From Sulfitobacter sp. CW3 (GTDB taxonomy: Bacteria; Pseudomonadota; Alphaproteobacteria; Rhodobacterales; Rhodobacteraceae): 64,000 nucleotides of DNA. This document shows positions 52,752 to 61,957 of the stretch, piece by piece. The DNA is taken from positions 113,840 to 177,839 of the forward strand of contig NZ_JAHXRL010000008.1 in NCBI RefSeq assembly GCF_019392245.1, in the 5' to 3' direction. The position numbers and the translations under genes are program-made. Numbering within the stretch: position 1 is the stretch's first letter; each line of letters opens with the position of its first letter. The notes beneath the pieces are model-generated. The model made no database searches and was not told where the DNA came from. It saw only the letters and a list, made by a program, of their open reading frames with translations.

Positions 52752-53728
52752 GCCCGGTCATCGACGGGCTGCAATACGCGAACTGGTCCGAAAAGATATT
52801 CCGCGAGATGCGCGCAGGCGGTGTTGATGCCGTTCATGCCACCATAACCTATCACGAAAACTTCCGCGAAACGGTACTGAACATCGAGGCATGGAACCGT
52901 CATTTTGAACGCCACCCCGATCTGATCTTTCAGGGGTTTACTGCCGGCGATATCACTTTGGCGCGCGAAACGGGGCGCACGGCGATTTTCTTTGGCGCGC
53001 AAAACCCGTCCTGTATTGAGGACGACATCGGCCTTGTCGAGGTGCTGCACCGTCTTGGCCTGCGCTTTATGCAGTTGACGTATAACAACCAATCCCTGCT
53101 GGCGACGGGCTGTTACGAGGATGACGACACCGGCCTGACCCGCATGGGCCGCGAGGTCGTTGCAGAAATGAACCGCGTCGGGCTGGTCATCGACATGAGC
53201 CATTCGGGCGAACGATCAACCCTTGAGGCGATCGACCATTCCACCCGTCCCATTGCCATCACCCATGCCAACCCCGCTGACTGGCACGCGGCACTGCGCA
53301 ACAAATCCGACACCGTCTTGCGGGCCTTGTCGGGCACGGACGGCATGCTGGGTTTTTCGATCTATCCGCATCACCTGAAAAATGGCGGTGCCTGCACGCT
53401 GTCCGCATTCTGCGAAATGATCGCACGCGCCGCCGACAGCTATGGCATCGACAATCTGGGGATCGGGTCGGACCTGTGTCAGGATCAACCCGACAGCATC
53501 GTTGAATGGATGCGCACCGGGCGCTGGACCAAACGTATCGATTATGGCGAGGGCAGCGCGGATGCGCCGGGGTTTCCGCCCATGCCGGACTGGTTCGGTG
53601 GCAACGCGGATATGCCCAATCTGACCGCTGGCCTGCGCGATATCGGTTTTTCTAACGAGGACACCGCCGCGCTGATGGGCGGCAACTGGGCCCGGTTCTT
53701 TCGCGATAGTTTTGGCAGGGCTGTATGA
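52748..53728 (+). CDS. M19 (renal-dipeptidase-like) family protein, atypical at the first metal site
   Basis: A 326-residue protein of the amidohydrolase-fold M19 family. Recognised: the tail end SHSGERST with LVIDMSHS (metal His), ITHANP (metal His), and the C-terminal GGNWARFF. The N-terminal family motif DGHxD, whose His and Asp bind the first metal, reads DGLQY here (residues 6-10), so both ligands are absent. It overlaps its neighbours by 4 nt on both sides. It could be a dipeptidase-fold enzyme with altered chemistry acting on another amide. Confidence 0.85.
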   Translation: MSPVIDGLQYANWSEKIFREMRAGGVDAVHATITYHENFRETVLNIEAWNRHFERHPDLIFQGFTAGDITLARETGRTAIFFGAQNPSCIEDDIGLVEVLHRLGLRFMQLTYNNQSLLATGCYEDDDTGLTRMGREVVAEMNRVGLVIDMSHSGERSTLEAIDHSTRPIAITHANPADWHAALRNKSDTVLRALSGTDGMLGFSIYPHHLKNGGACTLSAFCEMIARAADSYGIDNLGIGSDLCQDQPDSIVEWMRTGRWTKRIDYGEGSADAPGFPPMPDWFGGNADMPNLTAGLRDIGFSNEDTAALMGGNWARFFRDSFGRAV

Positions 53729-55404
53729 CCCGCGCGCCGCTGTCCCCTGCCCGGATGGCGGCGCTGTTTCACCGCGATCCCGCACAAGTCATGCAACTGG
53801 CGCGCCTTGGTCTGGCCCATCCGACCCGCCTGTCGTTTCTGCGAATTTTGTTGCGCCGGATGCAGCGCGAAAACTGGCGCTTTGATCGACCCGTGTTTGA
53901 TATCGACGCCAATGGTGTGGGCCGTGCCGTGTACCGCGCCATCGGGCCTGAACGGACCTATAGCCTCGTTGCCTTTGCCCATGACCTGCCTGCTGATATG
54001 CGGTCGGACCGGGTCATTGCCACCGCGTGGGATGCAACGTTTGCACTGTGTGACGGGACACCGGATGCCGCTGAGCTTGACCGGTTGGCCGCAAATGTTC
54101 CGCTGCAAGAAGCCGGGCGCGTCACGCAAAAAGAGCTGACACTAAGCCGCGCGAACCGGTCTGTGCGCCTGTTCGAGCATGTGATCCAATGTCTATCCGA
54201 GGGCCGCCAGCCCGGTGCGGATGATCTGGCTGCCACGGGATATCTGATGCGCACCACGGCCGTCTATGGATCGGGGAAATTCGGTGCCGCAACCCATCAC
54301 AGCCTGAACGACCGCCCCGAAACCGCCGCCCCGTTTCAGGCAGAGATGTTGACCGTCTGGATGATCCGTACCTTTACCGTTGATCTGGTAAACCACTTGG
54401 CCCGCATGCGCGATGCTGCGGCGGCAGTTCCGCTTGATCGCAGCCTGCGGCGTAACCTTGGGGTGGGCAATTCAACGGGGCTTGGCATGGCCCCGTTTCT
54501 GGTGCGCCACCCGATATTGCTGAACAACTGGATGATGGCCCGCGAAGAGGCCCTTGCCCGTGTACGCGCGCAGCAAACCGCCGCGCCAGACAAGATCAAA
54601 CGCTTTGTTCAGGCGCTCAGGGCCGCACAAAAAAACGCCGTAGTCTGGACCAGCGCACACCCGCTGCAACAAGAGCGGCTAGCGGCCTTGCGCGCCGGAC
54701 TTGACCGGATCGCGGCCTATGTCGGCGTGGGCTGGGATCAGCGGGCAGACTATCCGTGGGACGCGCTATGGCACTGGGGGCAAGCGCATTTGGACACAGA
54801 GGCGCAAGAGGCATTGCTGTCGCTTATGCTTGAACCCCACGGGGGGCTAATCGACGAGCTCGAAGCCTATCTGAGCGCGGATGGGACAACCGCATTTGCC
54901 ATTGACGGGGGCCAGCAGATTGGCGCGTTGAAAGCCTTGCTGGCAAAAAATTACGGCTGGGCGCTTGAGGTTGATTATGATGATCGCAAAGCTGCCGGCC
55001 GGTTCTGGTATGTGTCCGAAGACAAGCTTGAGCCGCGATTGGGCGAGCGTTTTGAGGAACCGGGAAGCGACCGCGAGCTGCCCCTTGATATCGCACGGCA
55101 GGCCGCCGCGCTGTTCGAAACGCTAATGGATTTTCCCGATACAGACCCGGTGGCGCGACTGCTGCTGGCGCATCCCCAGCATCGGGCAATGGTGCGCCGG
55201 GTGCAGCTGACGGCCACGCGGCCCTTTGCCGAAATCCGCGACAACCTGATCGACGCCGACATGCTGCCCATCGACATGCTGCGCTGCAAGCTGGCGTGTT
55301 TCGGGGCGTCGCGCTTTGACCCCAGATCGGACCGTTGGGTACGTATCAGCCTGTTTCAAAACGCCCCCTACCCTAACGATTTGCATACGGAGCCGGACCT
55401 TTGA
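53725..55404 (+). CDS. 559-residue protein of unknown function in the Ldh/M19/DUF3726 operon
   Basis: I do not recognise this protein. It has no signal peptide or membrane segment and looks mostly helical. Distinct motifs are AVYGSGKFGAATHHSLN (about 173-190), a region with histidines near MTVWMIRTFTVDLVNHLARM, and a tail with LACFGASRFDPRSDRWVR. The N-terminal 60 residues (RDPAQVMQLARLGLAHPTRLSF) may be a short helical bundle. The 4-nt overlaps at both ends strongly imply joint action with the Ldh, M19 and DUF3726 proteins. Confidence 0.75.
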   Translation: MTRAPLSPARMAALFHRDPAQVMQLARLGLAHPTRLSFLRILLRRMQRENWRFDRPVFDIDANGVGRAVYRAIGPERTYSLVAFAHDLPADMRSDRVIATAWDATFALCDGTPDAAELDRLAANVPLQEAGRVTQKELTLSRANRSVRLFEHVIQCLSEGRQPGADDLAATGYLMRTTAVYGSGKFGAATHHSLNDRPETAAPFQAEMLTVWMIRTFTVDLVNHLARMRDAAAAVPLDRSLRRNLGVGNSTGLGMAPFLVRHPILLNNWMMAREEALARVRAQQTAAPDKIKRFVQALRAAQKNAVVWTSAHPLQQERLAALRAGLDRIAAYVGVGWDQRADYPWDALWHWGQAHLDTEAQEALLSLMLEPHGGLIDELEAYLSADGTTAFAIDGGQQIGALKALLAKNYGWALEVDYDDRKAAGRFWYVSEDKLEPRLGERFEEPGSDRELPLDIARQAAALFETLMDFPDTDPVARLLLAHPQHRAMVRRVQLTATRPFAEIRDNLIDADMLPIDMLRCKLACFGASRFDPRSDRWVRISLFQNAPYPNDLHTEPDL

Positions 55405-56054
55405 TCGGGGCGGATCAGGCCCGATTGACGATGCCAGAAATCAGCGCCCTATGCCTGCGCGCCGCGCGCGGTGCGGGGTTAAGCTGGGGCATGGCCGAGG
55501 AATGCGCCCATGCCGCGACATGGTTAGCTGCGCGTGATTTTGATTGGGCAGACGCGGTCTTGTATCAGCTTGAAGCGTCTGGCGGACGGCAGGTCACCCC
55601 CCGCGTGGCAAGATGGGAGGCCGATGCCCCCGGTTGTGCGTTGCACGTTGGCGTGGCGCTGTCGGATTTTGCAACCCTGCCCGAGGGGCCGCAACCAGAC
55701 GGCGTATGGTTGGGCATGGTCACGGGGCCATTGATGTTGCTGCCCTTTGCGGCACGGGCATCAGCACTGCTGGGTACGGCGCTAGAAATCACCTTGGACG
55801 GCTCGCCCTGGCTGCGGGTGTCTGGTGATAACGCCCGAATTCTGGGCACAGAATTGATGCGAACAAAGATGGCCGAGGTATCGGTATCCCCCACCCGTCT
55901 TGATGCCACGTGCCCCCTCCAAGCAACTGCCCAAAGCGCGCTCATCTTTCGCGAACAGTTGCTTCGGCTCGATGGTTTGGCGCTGAATATGACGGTCCCG
56001 TCATCGGCGCAATCGGCCAAAGGGGCCGGTGCACAGGGGCTGGATGACGACTAA
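55401..56054 (+). CDS. DUF3726 family protein
   Basis: A 217-residue protein with the pattern of the DUF3726 family: SWGMAEECAHAATWLAARDFD near residues 32-52 and GTALEITLDGSPWLRVSGDNA. The function is unknown. Start overlaps the 559-residue protein's stop by 4 nt and the operon ends 10 bp before the convergent urtE stop. Confidence 0.8.
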   Translation: MIGADQARLTMPEISALCLRAARGAGLSWGMAEECAHAATWLAARDFDWADAVLYQLEASGGRQVTPRVARWEADAPGCALHVGVALSDFATLPEGPQPDGVWLGMVTGPLMLLPFAARASALLGTALEITLDGSPWLRVSGDNARILGTELMRTKMAEVSVSPTRLDATCPLQATAQSALIFREQLLRLDGLALNMTVPSSAQSAKGAGAQGLDDD

Positions 56055-56064
56055 GCCAGTCGTG

Positions 56065-56760
56065 TCACAGCGCAAGATCAGCGATCAGATCCGCCTTTGT
56101 GTAATCGGCCTTGAGCTTGCGCGGGCTGTTCCGGCCGCCTTCGACCACGATGAAACTGTCACCCAACGCATATGCGAAATCCGCGTTTTGTTCGACAAGC
56201 AATATCGCCATCTCGCCCTTGCTGCGCAGCAACCGCAAAGCGTCGCCGATCTGTTCAATCACATTGGGCTGGATGCCTTCGGTCGGTTCATCCAGCAACA
56301 GCACGCGGGGCTTGGTGATCAGTGCGCGGGCAATGGCCAGTTGCTGCTGTTGGCCGCCCGACAAATCACCGCCACGCCGCGATTGCATTTCGCGCAGAAC
56401 AGGGAACAGGTCGAACACCTCGTCTGGAATGAAATGTTCGGATTTTGGCAGGCAGGCAAATCCGGTCTCAAGGTTTTCATGCACCGTCATCATCGGGAAT
56501 ACTTCGCGCCCCTGCGGCACATAGGCGATGCCCGCCTTGGCCGCCTGAAACGCAGTGTTCAGACGCACGGGTTTGCCATCAACCTTGATCGTGCCGCCCG
56601 ATGCCGCATGCCGCCCTGCAATAGCCTTGAGTGTGCTGGTTTTACCCACGCCGTTGTTGCCCACCATCGTGGTGATCTGGCCCTGCGGCGCGGTAAATGA
56701 CACCTCGTAGAGGATGCGGCTTTGACCATAGTGCAGATCAAGGTTTTCAACGTTAAGCAT
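56065..56760 (-). CDS. urtE: Urea ABC transporter ATPase UrtE
   Basis: The second ATPase of the high-affinity urea importer. The 231-residue protein has Walker A GNNGVGKT, signature LSGGQQQQLAIARAL, Walker B VLLLDEPTEGIQPNV, and the LivF-like start LNVENLDLHYGQSRILYEVSF. The ATG at 56760 overlaps urtD by 8 nt; an in-frame start at 56784 lies further within urtD. It is the last gene of the leftward urtABCDE operon. Confidence 0.95.
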   Translation of the reverse strand: MLNVENLDLHYGQSRILYEVSFTAPQGQITTMVGNNGVGKTSTLKAIAGRHAASGGTIKVDGKPVRLNTAFQAAKAGIAYVPQGREVFPMMTVHENLETGFACLPKSEHFIPDEVFDLFPVLREMQSRRGGDLSGGQQQQLAIARALITKPRVLLLDEPTEGIQPNVIEQIGDALRLLRSKGEMAILLVEQNADFAYALGDSFIVVEGGRNSPRKLKADYTKADLIADLAL

Positions 56761-57505
56761 GACCACGCCCCAAATAGACTTCAATCACTGTCGGGTTGGA
56801 TGTCACGTGGTCCAAGCTGCCTTCGGCCAGCACCGACCCCTCGTGCAGCACAGTCACCTTGCAGCCCAGCCGGCGCACAAATTCCATGTCATGTTCCACC
56901 ACCACGACGGCACGGGTTTGGGCCGCACGTTTCAGAATGTCGGTCGTCTTTTCGCGTTCCTCGACCGTCATGCCTGCGGCAGGTTCATCGACCAGCAACA
57001 GCCGCGGTTCTTGCGCCAGCAACATGCCAATCTCCAACCATTGCTTTTGCCCGTGGCTAAGTTCGCCCGCGATGCGGGGCAAGCTGTCGGACAGACCGAT
57101 TTCTTCGGCAATCGCTTCGATCCGCGCGGCATTTCCGGGCGTCTTGCGATGCAGCAAAACGGCCAAGGGCCCGCGCGGGTTTTTCAACGCCATGGCAAGG
57201 TTCTGCCGTACGGTTTGCGCCTCGAATACCGTGGGTTTCTGGAACTTGCGCCCGATGCCTGCGTTGGCGATATCCGCCTCGGACATCCCCAGCAGCGAGA
57301 TATTGCGTTCGCCCCAGATCACCACGCCCTCGTCGGGTTTGGTCTTGCCGGTGATGATATCCATAAAGGTGGTTTTACCCGCACCGTTCGGCCCGATGAT
57401 GGCGCGCAATTCAGGTTCGGCAATCTGGATTGACAGGCTGTTGATCGCCTTGAACCCGTCAAAGGACACAGACACGCCCGACACTTCTAACAAGGTGTTG
57501 TTCAT
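56753..57505 (-). CDS. urtD: Urea ABC transporter ATPase UrtD
   Basis: The first ATPase of the urea importer, LivG type, 250 residues. Visible are Walker A GPNGAGKT, a signature reading LSHGQKQWLEIGM (Gly-His in place of Gly-Gly, common in UrtD), Walker B LLLVDEPAAGM and the tail VTSNPTVIEVYLGRGHA. It overlaps urtE by 8 nt and urtC by 4 nt. Confidence 0.95.
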   Translation of the reverse strand: MNNTLLEVSGVSVSFDGFKAINSLSIQIAEPELRAIIGPNGAGKTTFMDIITGKTKPDEGVVIWGERNISLLGMSEADIANAGIGRKFQKPTVFEAQTVRQNLAMALKNPRGPLAVLLHRKTPGNAARIEAIAEEIGLSDSLPRIAGELSHGQKQWLEIGMLLAQEPRLLLVDEPAAGMTVEEREKTTDILKRAAQTRAVVVVEHDMEFVRRLGCKVTVLHEGSVLAEGSLDHVTSNPTVIEVYLGRGHA

Positions 57506-58668
57506 GATGGTTTCCTTACCAGATAGTCAAACAGGCCCCCGATGCCCTTGGGGAAAAACAACGTCACGCACACGAACGACACGCCCAGCAGCACTAGCCA
57601 CCAATCGGTCCACAGGATGGTATAGAACCCCAGATCGATTGCAGGCGCGCCGCCGCCGGTGAACCAGCTCGACAGCAGCGACACAAACGCCGCCCCGATG
57701 ACCGCGCCGTACAGCCGCCCGCGCCCGCCAATGGCGACCCAAACCGCCAGATAAATGGATGCGATGGGGGCAAGCTCGGCGGGGTTGATGATGCCTGCCT
57801 GCGGATAATACAGCGCCCCTGCGATGCCCGAAACCACAGCTGTGAGCGTAAAGATGAACAGTTTGTAGCCCTCAACACGGTAGCCCAAGAAACGCACGCG
57901 CGCCTCGTTGTCGCGAATGCCTTGGACGACGCTGCCCATCTTGCCCGAGACAACCCACGCAAACAAAAGATAGCCCAGCGCCAAGGCAAGAGCCGAACCA
58001 AGGAAGAACGCGAGGCTGATCGCTGCTTGGGATGATCCTTCGAAACCCGGTATGTTTTGCAGACCGGACAGCCCGTTGTTACCACGCAAGCCACTGTCGT
58101 TCTGGAACAGCCACAGCGAAAGCGCGAGGGTCATCGCTTGGGTCAGGATAGACAGGTAAACGCCTGTGACGCGGCTGCGGAATGCGAGCCAGCCGAACAC
58201 CAGCGCCAGCAGGCCGGGTACGACGACAACCATCAAAAGCTGCAGGAACAGATTGTCGGCAAAGGCCCAGAGCCACGGAAAGTCAGAGCTGCCAACCACG
58301 CCAAATATCTGGTTGCCGATGGCATCTGAAATCTCTTGGGCAGTCGACGGGATCGCCTGACCGGACAGGCTGCTGAGCACGATGCCTTCGGTACGGGCAT
58401 ACATCAGCCACATGCCGATGGCATAGCCGCCGATGCCAAAGAACGCGAAATGGCCCAGCGACAGGATACCGCAATAGCCCCAGACCACATCCATCGCGAT
58501 GGCGATCAGGCACAGGCATAGCGTCTTGCCCAATGTCTTGACCATCGAGGTCGAGATCAGGCCGGTGCCGAATGCTTCGGACCCGACGGTAACCGCAAGG
58601 GTGAACAGCCCCAGCAGGGCGATGAACCAAAGGACAGACGGGTTTTGTGAGATGAAAGTTTTATGCAT
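57502..58668 (-). CDS. urtC: Urea ABC transporter permease UrtC
   Basis: A LivM-type permease, 388 residues with about ten membrane segments. The segment GYCGILSLGHFAFFGIGGYAIGMWLMYART is the permease signature, and the ATPase-contact loop is GSVVQGIRDNEARVRFLGYRVEGYKLFIF. It starts 3 bp after urtB ends. Confidence 0.95.
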   Translation of the reverse strand: MHKTFISQNPSVLWFIALLGLFTLAVTVGSEAFGTGLISTSMVKTLGKTLCLCLIAIAMDVVWGYCGILSLGHFAFFGIGGYAIGMWLMYARTEGIVLSSLSGQAIPSTAQEISDAIGNQIFGVVGSSDFPWLWAFADNLFLQLLMVVVVPGLLALVFGWLAFRSRVTGVYLSILTQAMTLALSLWLFQNDSGLRGNNGLSGLQNIPGFEGSSQAAISLAFFLGSALALALGYLLFAWVVSGKMGSVVQGIRDNEARVRFLGYRVEGYKLFIFTLTAVVSGIAGALYYPQAGIINPAELAPIASIYLAVWVAIGGRGRLYGAVIGAAFVSLLSSWFTGGGAPAIDLGFYTILWTDWWLVLLGVSFVCVTLFFPKGIGGLFDYLVRKPS

Positions 58669-58671
58669 GGG

Positions 58672-60606
58672 TCAATCCGCCGCCGCCCGGCCTTTTTGGG
58701 CGACGATACCCTTGGGCCGGAATTGAATGAACAGGATGATGAACAGCACCATATAGGTTTGCGCCGCCAGCGTGTTGGACGGGTTGAACCATTCGATGCC
58801 CTTTTGCAGGAAACCGATCAGCGACGCGCCCGCAAGCGTGCCCCAGACGTTGCCAACCCCGCCGACCACGACCGTCATGAAGGATTGCACGATGTAATCG
58901 GCCCCCATTTCAGATGTCACCTTGGCGTACAGACCAATCGCCACGCCGGCGATGCCCGCAATGCCCGACCCAAGGCCAAAGGTCAGCATATTGATGCGAT
59001 CCGGGTTGATGCCCATGCTGGCCGCCATGCCGGGGTTCTGCGTGACCGCACGGACCTCAAGCCCCAAGCGGGTGCGTTTGAGAACAAACAGGATCAGCGC
59101 CAAAAACATCAGCGCAATCACGAAAATAGCGATGCGGATATAGCTGATCTGGATCACATCCGACACGACCCACGCGCCATCCAGCCACCCCGGAGAGGTA
59201 AGCGGACGGGCTTGGGTGCCAAAGATATTCTTGGCCAATTGCTGTAGGGCGACCGAGATACCAAATGTCGCCAACAGCGTTTCAAGCGGACGGTGGTACA
59301 GATGGCGGATCACCAAGCGTTCCATCGCCACGCCAGCGGCAAATGTCACGGCAAAGGCAAGCGGCAGTGCGACAATGATCGACAGGGTATAATCGGGCAC
59401 GAATTGCTGCACGACATAGCCGGTATAGGCCCCCATCATGATGAATTCGCCATGCGCCATGTTGATCACGCCCATCACACCAAAGGTGATCGCCAGCCCG
59501 ATTGCCGCCAGAAAATAGATCGACGCGAGCGATAGCGCATCCAGTGTCAGATCAACGGCCTGTGCAGCGCCAACGCGGGTTTCGATGCTATCCAGCGCCG
59601 CGCGTGCGGCATCCGTGACTGCGGGGTCTTTCTCATCATAGACCTCGTAGAATGAATGCGTTTCGACCGCATTTGTCTGTTCCGCTTGTGTGACCAGCGG
59701 AGGCACGATCCCTTGGCCTGCAAGCGCTGCATAGGCAGTTTCGCGCATCGGTTGGTTATCAAGCTGCGCAGTTGGGATGCCCCCCACGCGACCGCCATCA
59801 ATATTGGCCGTCAGTGCGTCACGAATGGCTGCCGGTGAAACCGTTGGCGGGGCAAGTTTTGCGGCAACTAATTGGGCATAGGCGTCGTCTTGGCTCAGGT
59901 CGGGGCCAAGTTTCAGAACGCGTGCGACATTGCCTTTCGGGGCGTCCGGCGAAACGACAGCTTTGACCGATAAAAGCTGGTTCAACGCGGCCCGCGCCTC
60001 GATCGAGGTGTCGCTGGACATTGAATTGATCGCTGCGATTTTGTCGTCCGTATCGGGGGCAAAGCTGGCGGACATGAAATTCGCAAGCTGGATTTTGCGC
60101 GCTTTCAACGTGGCATCTGTTTCGGGATCGATGGATTTCAGCAAAGGTGCCAACTGGCTGGCGTTCGGCCTGCGGGCGATTGATTCAATCGCCGATGTGC
60201 GCCGCGCCAGATCAGGGTCGGTCAGCTGGAACTGTACCAATGCGGTGCCGATCAAGCGCCGCACCCCGCCGTTTGGTTTCAACTGTGAAAAGCCCGCTTT
60301 GGGTGCCGTCGTTTCTGCGACTGTATCAATATCGCGCAAGGTCAGGGCATCGCCATCTTCGGTTGCGAAGAAGAAAACGCCATCCGCGTCCCGCTGCCAG
60401 ACGCCTTTGTCCTGCCACTGCTCAAGAAAATCGCTGGTTTTCGGGGCACCTGACGCAACCAGATCATCCAACGCGACAGAAACAGAGCTGCGCGACGGTT
60501 TGGCAATTTCATCTGCATGGGTTTGCAGCACCGGCTGCAGGTCTTGGGCAAAGGTCATCCCCGCAAGCCCGAGCCAAATAAAGATAGTCAAAAATTGGCG
60601 CAGCAT
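58672..60606 (-). CDS. urtB: Urea ABC transporter permease UrtB, with long periplasmic N-terminal domain
   Basis: A 644-residue LivH-type permease with signal peptide (residues 1-20) and a helical N-terminal domain (about 20-350), the hallmark of UrtB proteins that distinguishes them from amino-acid permeases. The membrane part (from about 353) includes FGVMGVINMAHGEFIMMGAYTGYV and the C-terminal RPKGIVAQKGR. Its role is transport of urea with UrtC, UrtD and UrtE. Confidence 0.95.
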   Translation of the reverse strand: MLRQFLTIFIWLGLAGMTFAQDLQPVLQTHADEIAKPSRSSVSVALDDLVASGAPKTSDFLEQWQDKGVWQRDADGVFFFATEDGDALTLRDIDTVAETTAPKAGFSQLKPNGGVRRLIGTALVQFQLTDPDLARRTSAIESIARRPNASQLAPLLKSIDPETDATLKARKIQLANFMSASFAPDTDDKIAAINSMSSDTSIEARAALNQLLSVKAVVSPDAPKGNVARVLKLGPDLSQDDAYAQLVAAKLAPPTVSPAAIRDALTANIDGGRVGGIPTAQLDNQPMRETAYAALAGQGIVPPLVTQAEQTNAVETHSFYEVYDEKDPAVTDAARAALDSIETRVGAAQAVDLTLDALSLASIYFLAAIGLAITFGVMGVINMAHGEFIMMGAYTGYVVQQFVPDYTLSIIVALPLAFAVTFAAGVAMERLVIRHLYHRPLETLLATFGISVALQQLAKNIFGTQARPLTSPGWLDGAWVVSDVIQISYIRIAIFVIALMFLALILFVLKRTRLGLEVRAVTQNPGMAASMGINPDRINMLTFGLGSGIAGIAGVAIGLYAKVTSEMGADYIVQSFMTVVVGGVGNVWGTLAGASLIGFLQKGIEWFNPSNTLAAQTYMVLFIILFIQFRPKGIVAQKGRAAAD

Positions 60607-60667
60607 GGGATACCCTTGATCAAGAAAACAGACGGGCGCAGGAGAATTTCTGCGCCCGTCATCGGTT

Positions 60668-61957
60668 TTAGTAGTTGGATGTCAGCTGAACGCAGGTCTT
60701 GGTTTCAGTGTTGTACATCCCGCAGCCCAGCTCTTTCCAATCGGATGTGAGAACAGCGCTTTCGGGCAGGAAGTCTGTCCATGCATCGCCCGCAACCGGA
60801 TCGGTCTGGCTGATAATGTCGAACTGGCCGTCTGCTGTGATTTCACCGATCAGGACCGGCTTGGTCAGGTGGTGGTTTGGCAGCATTTCAGCGATGCCAC
60901 CGGTCAGGTTCGGGAAGGTTTGGCCGTACATTGCAGTGCGCACGGCATCGACATCCGTGGTGCCTGCCTGTTCGACCGCATTCACCCACATGTTAAAGCC
61001 GATGTAATGTGCCTCCATCGGGTCATTGGTCACACGGTCTGTGCTGCCGATAAAGTCTTGCCATGTCTTGATGAACTCAGCATTCGCAGGCGTGTCGGCG
61101 GACATGAAATAGTTCCAAGCGGCCAGGTGACCGACAAGGTTCGTGGTATCCAGACCGGATAGTTCTTCCTCGCCCACCGAAAACGCGACGACGGGAATGT
61201 CATCGGCAGATACATCTGCGGCGGCCAGTTCTTTGTAGAAACCGATGTTTGCGTCGCCGTTAATTGTCGAGATCACGCCGACCTGTTTGCCGTCTTCGCC
61301 AAGCGCCACAACATCGCCCACAATCGTCGCCCAGTCAGAGTGACCGAAAGGCGTGTAGTTCACAAAGATATCTTCCTCGGCGATGCCCTTGGACATGAGG
61401 TAGGATTTCAGGATGTTGTTGGTCGTGCGCGGATACACATAGTCGGTACCCAGCAGCGCGAATTTCTCAACGCCCAACTCTTCGAGGTAATAATCAACCG
61501 CTGGAATGGCCTGCTGGTTTGGCGCGGCACCGGTGTAAAATACGTTTTTGGAGGATTCTTCACCCTCGTACTGTACCGGATAGAACATCAAACCGTTCAG
61601 TTCTTCCAACACAGGCAGCACAGATTTGCGCGACACCGACGTCCACGAGCCAAAGATCACATCGACCTCGTTCACGCTCAAAAGCTCCCGGCCTTTTTCA
61701 GCAAACAGAGGCCAGTCAGATGCCGGATCGACAACAACTGCTTCGATCTCACAACCCAGAACGCCGCCCTTTTTGTTTTGTGCATCCACCAGCATCAGCA
61801 TGGTGTCTTTCAATGTCGTCTCGGAAATTGCCATTGTGCCGGACAACGAGTGCAACACGCCGATTTTGACCGGATCGGCACAATCTGCCATCACCAGTGA
61901 CGTGGAGCCCAGCAAGGCTGTCATCGCGCAAGCAGCTATTTTTGTTGAATATTTCAT
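60668..61957 (-). CDS. urtA: Urea ABC transporter substrate-binding protein UrtA
   Basis: The periplasmic urea receptor, 429 residues with signal peptide (residues 1-23, VMA). It is of the AmiC/FmdD/UrtA family: VKIGVLHSLSGTMAISE at the mature N-terminus, FGSWTSVSRKSVLPVLEE, YPVQYEGEESSKNVFYTGAAPNQQ and PRTTNNIL. The ATG at 61957 follows AGGGGAT; a frame open to 62011 has no site. Closely related receptors can bind short amides, so urea is likely but not proven. No urease genes are in the window. Confidence 0.94.
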   Translation of the reverse strand: MKYSTKIAACAMTALLGSTSLVMADCADPVKIGVLHSLSGTMAISETTLKDTMLMLVDAQNKKGGVLGCEIEAVVVDPASDWPLFAEKGRELLSVNEVDVIFGSWTSVSRKSVLPVLEELNGLMFYPVQYEGEESSKNVFYTGAAPNQQAIPAVDYYLEELGVEKFALLGTDYVYPRTTNNILKSYLMSKGIAEEDIFVNYTPFGHSDWATIVGDVVALGEDGKQVGVISTINGDANIGFYKELAAADVSADDIPVVAFSVGEEELSGLDTTNLVGHLAAWNYFMSADTPANAEFIKTWQDFIGSTDRVTNDPMEAHYIGFNMWVNAVEQAGTTDVDAVRTAMYGQTFPNLTGGIAEMLPNHHLTKPVLIGEITADGQFDIISQTDPVAGDAWTDFLPESAVLTSDWKELGCGMYNTETKTCVQLTSNY

